Of a DNA stretch of 64,000 nt, positions 54,602 to 64,000 are shown one piece after another. The stretch's first letter is position 1. The number at the start of each line of letters is the position of its first letter. This stretch comes from Atopsyche davidsoni (lineage: Eukaryota; Arthropoda; Insecta; Trichoptera; Hydrobiosidae). The notes beneath the pieces were generated by a model. It was not told the DNA's origin and ran no database searches. It worked only from the letters and a program-made list of their open reading frames with translations. The translations under genes and the position numbers were made by a program. Location: positions 868,001 to 932,000 of the forward strand of contig JAILWY010000021.1 in the NCBI GenBank assembly GCA_022113835.1, given 5' to 3'.

Positions 54602-57600
54602 TCCTTCTACGTGAGGAACTTGATATTTTTGTATTTAGTTGAAACGCTAGGTGGTAGAATTTTGTACACCAATAAAACTGGTATTTTTCAATACCCATTG
54701 AAATATTTACAATACCGTCTTCTGCTCGAAGGTGAAAAGTTCTTCCGACTTCACCGTGACCTCCATATTGATATTTGTGTACATTTTATTTTGTTAGTTA
54801 ATTTTCATATTTATTACGACCTGATCGATTCTCTTTTAATTCTAAAATAACATCAGCCGTGGAAGTATCATCGCTAGTATTTCATGTTTTTAAATTTGAA
54901 TAGGATGCTAGATAGAATTTAAAAAATACTGACCGTCCATAAACTAACCGACAACGATTTCTACGCCAACCGACCTGATAAAATCCCAGTTACTCCGGAC
55001 TCGAAGCGCTCAAGCATGGCCTTGGTGCTTGAGATCGATCTGCAGAGATCCTGCTAGCACTGTTTCCTTGTTAGATTACTAAAACCGAATTAACCCCTCT
55101 GGGATAGTTTTGTAGAAAAATTAAAGAGCTCTGAATGTATATTTTCCTCCCTCAAATGTGTTATTTTGATTTGTCATTGAAACTTTTGGAAAACCTCTTT
55201 TTGAGTAGTGTTTATTTTAGCTTTGCGGAGTGTAGTGGCATGCTGTATAAACTAACCGATGCTTTTCCTGTACATTGTTGAATCCCAAATGATAAACTTG
55301 TTGTACGTGTAGTATATTGGCTAAATGTATAAATATATGATATACAATTGTCTGAAGGAAATATTTAACCAATGTAAATATTACAATTAAAAAAGAAAAT
55401 CGATGATGAATGAAATGCTTTATTTCAAGGTAAACGTGTTGATGTTTGTGCGGTTAAAAATATTGAGCTATATAACGTTCTATTTTGTATTTAAAATTTA
55501 TACAATTCTTTATAAGTGTATTATTGTAATAAGACAGACAGACGACCTGTCGATAACTATCATTAAACCTGTAAATAATGTTTTGTAACCTCTTTATTGT
55601 GTAACACTTTGAAATTTTATAAGACAAGGGACTTTACATGAATTCTTATACTGTCTATGTTCATGTTCGGTGTGATTTTTCATATACTTTTTCAATTGCT
55701 AGCTAATTGACGGTTTTCCCTGAAACTCCCAACATTAGGTGGTCGAGTCGACCGCAATCTAATGGTGACTAATTAGATTATCACTGAAGCCTCGCTTATT
55801 ATTTCAATGAATTTTAGAATACCGCATTATTCCAAGTCTTTTTACTTACTTTTGTAATAATTAATATAAATAATCTCTTAAGAGCATATTCCCTCTACAA
55901 AAATGCGAGTATGTATATTGACCAGGTGTGTGCGGGTCTGTGGTGATTAATGCGACTGAAAACATGAGTGATTTGTTTTGTAACTACTCAATAAGACTTC
56001 ATTTCCACCAAACTCCATAAGCCACAGTATATTACTTTCATTACATAAATCCATCGATACTTCATCAATATTGTGTTAGATAACATCTCATACAATGTGG
56101 AAAACTATCAAACACCACAATCGGCAGTGACATGCAGTCTTTATATCTTGAAATGAACTACATTCCCTATAATGTTACATTTTATTTTCAGTATATATAA
56201 AAAAGAAATGATGGGAAACTATTGACGTATATTAAAATAATAATGGAAAGAACTTTTAAACCTATGGCTTCTTGTTTGAATTGTCCAAAATTTTTCCTGT
56301 CTTATCGAAATAGGAAAAATTTTGTCACTTTTTCACATAAGGACTTCAATGATATCTCGTATTGATAAAATTTTAATTTAAAATTCTGTAGTTTTATCAT
56401 TAGCATTGTTTTTGTTTTTGAAACATTTTACCTAGAGCATGTCAAACTTGGTCCGTGCTTTGCTTTCAATTCCACTGCATGCCACGGATGTCGAGAACAA
56501 CCAAACCATACAAAGAGATATTGCTATCGTAGCACAGAGGCCTCAACCTTGCAAGCGCCGTGGACCAGTAATTATTGTCATTTTCTTTCATTAAATCATT
56601 AGTTGAATAGATTTTTGTTCAGCGCTAGTGAGGTTGAAGCCATGTTGATAAGAAGTCTGCATAAAGTAAAATTTAATTTATTGATCCCAGTTTTTTCACC
56701 AACAAAAAAATTGTGTGGCTTTCACAAATTCGGCAATCCATCTAGTTATAAAGGATATTTTTATATTTTATATAACGCTACTGAAATATAGAAGTCATTA
56801 GCGGAGCGAGTACGAAGCGCGCCGCTTGCCTCACACGCCTGCGCTTGTCAGTCGACTAAATCACAGCGCTGTTTAAGGTCCATCACTCATTTAACATACA
56901 ATTTACTGAGTTTAATATTATTATGCAGCATATCAGTTGAAGGTCTGCATCACTAGACAATTCATACATTCAAAAATGACTGATTTTGAGTTTTAATGTA
57001 ACATTCAGGAATTCACTATCGGCCTGTTGAGCATGCATAATAAAGAAAGCCTAGAAGCTCTGTAGCTTTTTTATTTGGCAGGTCATCACAAAGTTTATTA
57101 ATTGAATTATTATTTTGTTTAAAAGTTATTACTGTGAAATTAATTTCTTTTACTGCGGTTTTTTTTATTTCAAAACTATATTTCAATTGAATCTACATAG
57201 ATTCATGAAAACGTTTCATTTCTAGCATATGAGTGGCTACAAGTTTATATTTTCAATTTAAATAATATCCAGTTAAGGATACAGAACTTGTATTTCCAAG
57301 TCGCTGATAGTTGATTACTGCCGACCGGGCCGATAGTGGTTCCTTTGGCTCTCGGTGACATAGTAACTGAAGAGTCCCTGATCCCTTGTACTGTTGGTAA
57401 CGTAGCTTGTTATTTTCTGACTCATTGGTTGAAATATGTTACATTAGGCGGTGCTACATTTAAGAGGTGGACTTGTACTTACAGAGATGACCGCAACCAA
57501 TGTCACGCCATTAGTTTGTTGGAAAGTTGTTAGAATAAATATTCCATTTGAACGTATTGTCCATGAAAGATATAAGCGGGAAGATAAATAAATTGTTGCC

Positions 57601-59588
57601 AATACTCTCCCAAGAGTTATATTGTTTATTAAAATAAATATATATTCTCTTAAAATAAGATATAGTGATCGATAACACCATGACGCTTTTATATAACAGA
57701 ATTTCAAAGAAACCATTATTTAATTTTGTCGTTAAATCCATCACTTTGGAATCTCTTCAAATTGATTTTATAGCCATGAATACTGTAGACTCGATTGTGC
57801 GATTTTGAATCTAATCCTGCTTCTAATAATTCTTGTATACATAGTATGTAACAGAGTAAACTTTAATTTATATGATAATTATTATTATGTGATTATTTAT
57901 CTACTGTGAAGTAAACTTCTTAACCTACATATGAAGGATACAACTCAAAATTAATGACTTTGGTTTACTTTTCATAGGTATAATGGGTTCATAGAAAAAT
58001 GTATACTTTTGCACACACTGAACATTCCATAGTTATATTTCTGAAGACGATTCCTTCTGACAAGACTCATGAATACCTCCAACTTGCGCAAAGTACACCT
58101 TCAACAATGCAAAATGATTTTACTTTCTTATAAATTCTTCACAAGGTTTTATAGAACATTTCTTTATGATTTATAAGTAACACATTTTAAAATATTTTTC
58201 AGCTTGCATCTGTGCATTATTTTATATATTAATATTACGCCAACGAATTCTCTATTCGATATCCTTGAATATCAGAAAATGTTATTGTATTGTGACCTGT
58301 GTCTTTCCTTTAAATTTTATTTAATCTAAAAGTTAAGTGTAAATTATATTATAGCTTTTTCAAAACTATCCCTAGTACTTCATTAACAAATAGTATAATC
58401 ACCTATTTATGCTTTAGTTTGTAATACATTTTAATTTTTTGAAATAGATAATGAAAAGCAATAAACATCTTCAAATAAATCATTTAAAGTTGTACATTTA
58501 TCCGACACTAATTTTGATTGATATTGTCCCTTCCCTCAATATGTATCATGTAAAAAATCTGAGATTTTTAAAATTTGAAATGGTGCTTGAAAAATCAAAT
58601 GTAAATCTTTACATTAAATTCCTTGAATAATAATAATTTTATTTTTACTAAACTATAGGAAATATTGCATTCCAGTTCACCTTTTATAAATATTATTTGT
58701 TTACTCTACAGAAAACTGATATAAATTTTAATTAGTGTATTACTTTTTCATATTTATTGGTTTTCTTTAAATTTAAATGCATGCAATACGAAATCTCAAT
58801 TTTATTTAGTGTAGAAATTCATTTATTGTATTTACACCATTGTATCTTAAATATTTACCTATATTTTAGTATACATATTTTTACAGCACTTATTTTAAGA
58901 TTTATTTGGCAACTGATTCATTCAAATGTGCATTTTATTTTTCAATTCTATTCATATGAAAAATTCTCATATATCATATTTGTACATTATTTGTTAATAA
59001 ATAAAAATTGTACTCATGAAATGCTGTTATTTGTTTTATGTATGTCTTTATCGACAATCTGTTTGGATTGCAGAAATACAAAGCAGGTAACAATAAACAA
59101 TTACAACTTAGATTGAGTTGAAAACGTAGAAACATACAGGAGGTAAAAAAAGTACATGAAGTATTAGAAACACTGAAATATACAGTTTAATTTGAGTACG
59201 TTATAAATAATTATATTGTTAACTCATCTATTAAATTATATCACACTATTATTTTAAGAATAGTTTTTTAATGGAATCATCAAATATTGCTGTTGCGTAA
59301 GATTATATCTAAAACACATAGACCCTACAAACCAACTTAAAAAATATAATAAAAATTAAAAATTTATATTTAATACCTATACCCTATAAAATATAATAAA
59401 TACCCTGCAACGTTTAATCAAAATTATACGAGTCTTCGAGTTAGTTGATAGGACAAAGGACACATGTAACAATAATAATATAAAAATAATCCCATTGAAA
59501 AAGTGACAATAAATATAAATAGTACTTGAACTTTCACATTTGTGATTATTAAAAAAAATCTTTGTAAGAAAATTATTATTGAATTGCT
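54602..59588. other. Convergent 3' flanks of PI4KB and REV3
   Basis: The two genes converge across about 5 kb. A plus-strand AATAAA lies 68 bases after the PI4KB stop (54670-54675), with others further right, so the 3'UTR end is not certain. Small open frames (for example 55403-55588, 57336-57533, 58757-59116) are AT-driven and lack gene features. No RNA gene was recognised. Confidence 0.5.
54670..54675 (+). terminator. PI4KB: Candidate polyadenylation signal of PI4KB
   Basis: AATAAA lies shortly after the TAG at 54599-54601. In such AT-rich DNA this hexamer is common, so this is only the nearest candidate. Confidence 0.3.
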
Positions 59589-62500
59589 TCAGAATTCAAT
59601 TACCTTTTGCTTTACTTTTAGCATGAATGGTATCTGTCCGACATCCTGGCGGGCATTGTTTCGGCGAAACAATACGGGACAATCCATAGAAATGCAATCG
59701 ATCTGTGTTGCTCGACCGCAGCATGACTGACAAATCTGAAAACAACATTCAATTTAAAATACTCATTAAGTGGGTGTACAATATTATATTAACGGCAATA
59801 ATTTAGTTCTTAATCTCTCATGAAAATAAAGCCCTTGCGTGATGATTTTCTATCAACACTTTAAATACATATCAGCTGACTTGTAATCTTGAATAGTCGT
59901 CTTTATCATTAGATACAAATTCCCTAAATTTACTGAGCCACAAGAGTAATCAATGATCAATTGAAATTCTACCTTGTTGGTTTGGTTGAATCTCCTCTGC
60001 CATTCATTAATCTTGTTTTGAAGGACGAGCAAGGTCCGTTGTGGATTTTGTAGACATTTGTTGCAAACTCCGCCTGTAGTTTGGCTCTCACAGCCAACAC
60101 AGTTGACCTTCGCAAAGTACTGAGATATGGTGCTCTTCTTGTTCTCAGATTGCTTTCCACTCTCGTCCAAAATGGGATACAGCTGGACCATCTTGCGAGG
60201 CATTTCTGCCAGCCTGAAATAGTAAAAATAAAAAGTTAATACCGTTACAATACTAGAGTTCTTCCGTTAAATTTTCAGAGCTGGAGAACTCTGCATACCT
60301 CAGATTTATAATATCTCTATCGTTCATCAACTATCAGTGTGCCATTAACCTATCGCATTATGGATATCAGCAGCCTTTAAAGCTGATAGGCCACTTCCGT
60401 CGTGATTCTCTAATTCCAAAATTTATCTCACTTTGAGTGTACCCATACTCCGACACCAGCCAACTTCAAAGCAAAAAAACATTAATAAAATAAGATATGA
60501 ATGTAAACAAACCACTGTAGAATATCAGCTCCAATGAGAGTGAGACAGCGATTTAAGGGTGGCGCGATGACTCGATTGATGTAATAGGCATGGTGGAGTT
60601 TCAGAGAAGGATCTTCCAGCAAATCGCGAGGGCAGTGCGCAAGGCGCAGCAGGACTTGCTCGGGACCCCCTGAAACAATTATATACGGAACACGCTCTCC
60701 CTCCCGAGGCTCCTTACGGTGGTCTGCTGCCTTTAAACGCCTGAAATATTGAATAAATTAAGATTTTAAACTCACTATTTGTAATCTATATTTTTGTTTG
60801 AATATTAATAATAATATCTTAGATTCATAGCATTATAAAGTCAGTGAGTTATTACCTGGCAATTTCCAATGCTGGTATACTCGCAGTAGGTTTATAAGCA
60901 TTCATACCTCGGAACTCTTTTGCAAAAATAAAATCTCGAATATTGCATCGTCCCTCGATGATCTTTTGAAACTCTCTACAGATATAAGATTTGATTTTGC
61001 TTACATCGTATGTTTCAAATAATATTTTTAGAGTTTTCTCCAGCATCTGAAATAATAATATGTTATGGTATGCATATGTTGTTATTACGCACATACAGGT
61101 GGACATATCCTCTAACTGAAACCAATCGATACTTCTATCCCTGTGACAAAGTTCTGTCAATAATTTGAGAACCCATTATAGCCTTCTAAAGCCAAAAAAC
61201 CAAAAATAAAAATGACAAGAGAGGTTTGGAGTCAAATTTCCATCAACTATGCAAATCAAAATTCTGTATGTAAACTGTAAATGAAAAAACTTGTAACTCG
61301 GAGAACGATTGAACTCACTTTAGCAGTAGCCGGACACCCGTCTCTTCTGACAGTTTCTATGCCTTTGGCATTATATTCTGGAGTTTCTTGACTCTTACTT
61401 TCGTACATATATCCAACATATCGTTTTTTGGTTTGCAAAATACACGGCTGGTAAATCTGCAATAAATATCCATATTCATTCAATAAGCTAGCCTTAAGTC
61501 GGCCCAAATAAATAGCAAAAACAGAAAAGTATTTAGACAAACTGAATTTTTTTCATTGTTTCTTGCGTGAAACGATTACCCATTAACATATTATAATCAA
61601 CAGGAAGTTATTGAAGACAAAGGTCATTTTCAGAGCTGCTATGCATCTCAAGACAAACATCATGAAATGAGTCCTTTAGACAACTGAGCCACTTAGATGA
61701 TTCAATAAACTACTAATAATAATAATAATAATAATTTTACCTTTTCAAGTTTGAGTTTTACGGGAGTTGGATTATCGTTTGTTACAGCTTCGGCTATTTC
61801 TGCTCCAATATCAAATGCATCAGAACGACTACGTCCCGGCACCAACACAAAAAGAGAATCTGTATCACCATAAACAACCTATAAAAAATGAAACGTTTAT
61901 TTAACTTTTTCGTAAAGATAAAATAACTTTGGTAATTGGTTATTGAATTATATACCTTAGCTTTCCACTTAGGGGTATCTTCAACCATTCTTATCGCCCT
62001 TTCCAGTGTTTCCCGTCCTTTTGCAACAACACTGTCGCCAACTTCAATACACGGCATTCTGCCACTGAAGTTAGCAGCCGTGTAGCCATATGTAACATTT
62101 GCTATCAGCTTTAAACCTAAAATAAAATCAATCTTAATCTAGGTTTTATAAAATAATATCATTTGATTTTTATTATATAAATTAAGCTAACCGAGCTGCC
62201 TGGAGTGTAATATTTTCTGAAGAGTTTTATTGTCTTTGTGTTTTTTCATTGCACGCTTCACCATCAGCCTAGTATTAAGAATGTCCTGTAGCATTATTGG
62301 TAGAACTCCTTTTCTGAGAGCAGGCTTAATAAACCCAATTCCGCAGGGTGACCAGTTAATTAGATCTTTTTTATTGAGCTTTTCTAATAACCGTGGTGAC
62401 ACCCGTAGCTGAGATGCACCAAATTCATATGGAGTGTCTCTAAAATTATATTAATACAAACCGTAAAATAAACTTGGGAAAAATAGTAATAAATATTTAT

Positions 62501-63950
62501 ATGTATATATAAAATATAAATAATGAATTTGAAGAAACATACTTGCCCATATTCTGTACTTTTCCGATGCAAGTAGAAAAGCAATAGTTATAAGCTATCA
62601 TCATGGATGGATACAGACTTTGAAAATCAAGAACAATAACAGGATCACTGTAGAATCTAGATTCTAAAAGCAGATACAAGATTTATAATAAAAGTAAACT
62701 ATTTATCGATAATATATTTCCACCATAAACTTACCAGGTTCTAATATGAGAGGTAAGCACTCTGGAGCCTTCATGGCGGCTCTCTGCTGAACACTCGGAG
62801 AGACGAGGACGAAGTTGCGAGGACGAGTCATGCGAATCATCATTGACTCCACGCGGAACTGTGAGCCTCGCGACAGCACCTCGTACCACTGGATGCCGAA
62901 TAATCGGGCTAGCTCTGATGTTCTACCTAAAATCATACGTGACATAAACAATTTGAATTCTAATATTTTTTCAATATAAAAAAACCGCAAATAATATTTT
63001 CATTAATTGTGAACTTTGTTGATAAACAGTAAAAGAGGATAGTTGCCCAAAAGGTGAAGCCACCAAATCAAGAAATAAGACAAGAGCCAAGTAATAACAT
63101 CGCAGTCTCGTAAATAACAAATAAAATTCTTGGGTATCTTAAAACAATACTTATATAATAATTATTTATATTTTCTTAACACCAGCAAACACCAATGCTT
63201 TCAATATTTAGTTTTTAACTAGTACCTACCTATAAGATCTAATTGTTGTAATATATGTATGACTCCCATGACTCTAGTCAAATAATATTCAACAGACAAA
63301 GATCTCAGCAGTCCGGAGGGATGGTTCCACCAGAAGAACAGTTTCTTGAAGGAAAATTCTGGAACTCTCTCGTGCATAATATGATACATGACATTCTCAA
63401 ATGTGTAGCTGGTTAATGCGATTTCGTGTCTCAATAATCGCCACACGTCCAACGTTATTCTCCCTATCAACTTAACATCTCTCTTTATGGCCTCTTGTGA
63501 CTCTCTCTTCCATGAACCTGCCTTACTTGGCGGAGGAACCCTAGATATTTTAGATGGAAGATTTATGTCTAAAGTGAAACCTCTCTGGAAAAGATAGCCC
63601 CAAGAAAGCATCTCAATTTCGTACCCACATAAGATGTCTGGATCCCATTTTGTAATAAGTTCTAGTATCTTTTCGAATAGATCTTTCTCGCTTTCTGCTA
63701 GAGTAATGCAATACTTCTTATCCAGCCCCTCCAAGTGACAAGATGCTGAATGTCTATTTTCTCGTATTGTGAATTGATCATCTTTCACAATAAAAATTCC
63801 AGTTTCTGTTTGAGGAAGAATGTAATCTGAAGGACAGTCGTTCTTGATTGAATAAAATGCTGCCAGCACTGGATCAATCTCTGGGTCTGGATTTAAATCT
63901 CCTCTTGTAGATGTAATAACTTCCAGTACAATTGTCGTTATGAACTCATT
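59589..63950 (-). CDS. REV3: DNA polymerase zeta catalytic subunit REV3, C-terminal part
   Basis: This B-family polymerase extends past DNA lesions in translesion synthesis with REV7 and the delta accessory subunits; in flies it is mus205. The exons present are 63230-63950, 62735-62926, 62543-62663, 62192-62439, 61956-62116, 61741-61878, 61319-61456, 60856-61046, 60513-60740, 59973-60213 and 59589-59735, with phase intact, giving the last 841 residues. The exonuclease-like region (VLEVITSTRGDL, then DPDILCGYEIEMLSWGYLFQ) lacks the DxE acid pair, as is usual for zeta. It is followed by SELARLFGIQW, motif A DFQSLYPSMMIAYNYC, motif B region LKLIANVTYGYTAANFSGRM, motif C VVYGDTDSLF and KKRYVGYMYE. 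Two C-terminal cysteine clusters follow: CVGC...CNKC, and CQSCCG...CISMDC, which binds the iron-sulphur cluster. The N-terminal part lies beyond the right edge, after the acceptor at 63951. Confidence 0.95.
61714..61734. repeat. (TAA)n microsatellite in a REV3 intron
   Basis: Seven uninterrupted TAA units (AAT on the other phase) lie just before the donor of the YGDTDS exon on the minus strand. This is a simple repeat with no further feature. Confidence 0.85.
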
Positions 63951-64000
63951 CTAAAAGAAGAAAAAAACCAACAACAAATGTATACTAATCAATAGACATA

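Noticed and set aside
57336..57533. Plus-strand frame in a slightly GC-richer patch of the 3' intergenic region
   Set aside because: No motif or exon structure was found. It may be part of an old repeat, but I could not identify one.
58757..59116. 119-codon plus-strand frame
   Set aside because: It is Phe/Ile/Tyr-rich from very AT-rich sequence, with no support as a gene.

Overview
The window is AT-rich nuclear DNA from an insect, probably a moth or butterfly. Protein-coding genes have many small exons with canonical GT-AG introns, and the retroelement debris (RTE-like non-LTR fragments, tRNA-derived SINE remnants) is of the kind common in Lepidoptera. The order-level assignment is inference. 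No bacterial, viral or CRISPR features were seen. Seven genes were assembled by hand from splice sites, and the reading phase was checked across every junction.

Layout from left to right: (1) about 4.7 kb without a recognisable gene; (2) pyruvate kinase (Pyk) on the minus strand, 4744-16687, with two alternative first coding exons; (3) a USP1-type ubiquitin protease on the minus strand, 19677-22043; (4) about 5 kb of AT-rich gene-free sequence; (5) an unnamed multi-pass membrane protein on the minus strand, 27644-29263; (6) Neurexin IV (Nrx-IV/Caspr) on the minus strand, 32240-46198, in 24 coding exons per transcript. A single-exon phosphopantetheinyl transferase (AASDHPPT type, 43885-44745) is nested in its second intron; (7) phosphatidylinositol 4-kinase beta (PI4KB; fly four wheel drive) on the plus strand, 46965-54601, divergent from Nrx-IV; (8) about 5 kb gene-free; (9) the C-terminal 841 residues of REV3, the catalytic subunit of DNA polymerase zeta, on the minus strand, entering from the right edge and ending at 59589.

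The most informative structure is in Nrx-IV. Two exons of exactly 197 nt in the same phase (42842-43038 and 40738-40934) each encode the same segment of the discoidin domain, so they should be mutually exclusive. This matches the Drosophila exon 3/exon 4 choice (septate-junction versus neuronal isoforms) controlled by the STAR protein HOW. ACTAAC/ACTAAT motifs of the HOW type flank both exons here, and one sits almost on the acceptor of the second. Other points worth checking are the Pyk alternative N-termini and an Ala in place of the activation-loop DFG glycine in PI4KB.

The genes do not form one pathway. Pyk is glycolytic, Nrx-IV is junctional, PI4KB makes Golgi PI4P and AASDHPPT activates carrier proteins. 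USP1 and REV3 both act in DNA-damage tolerance but lie about 37 kb apart, and no functional clustering is claimed.
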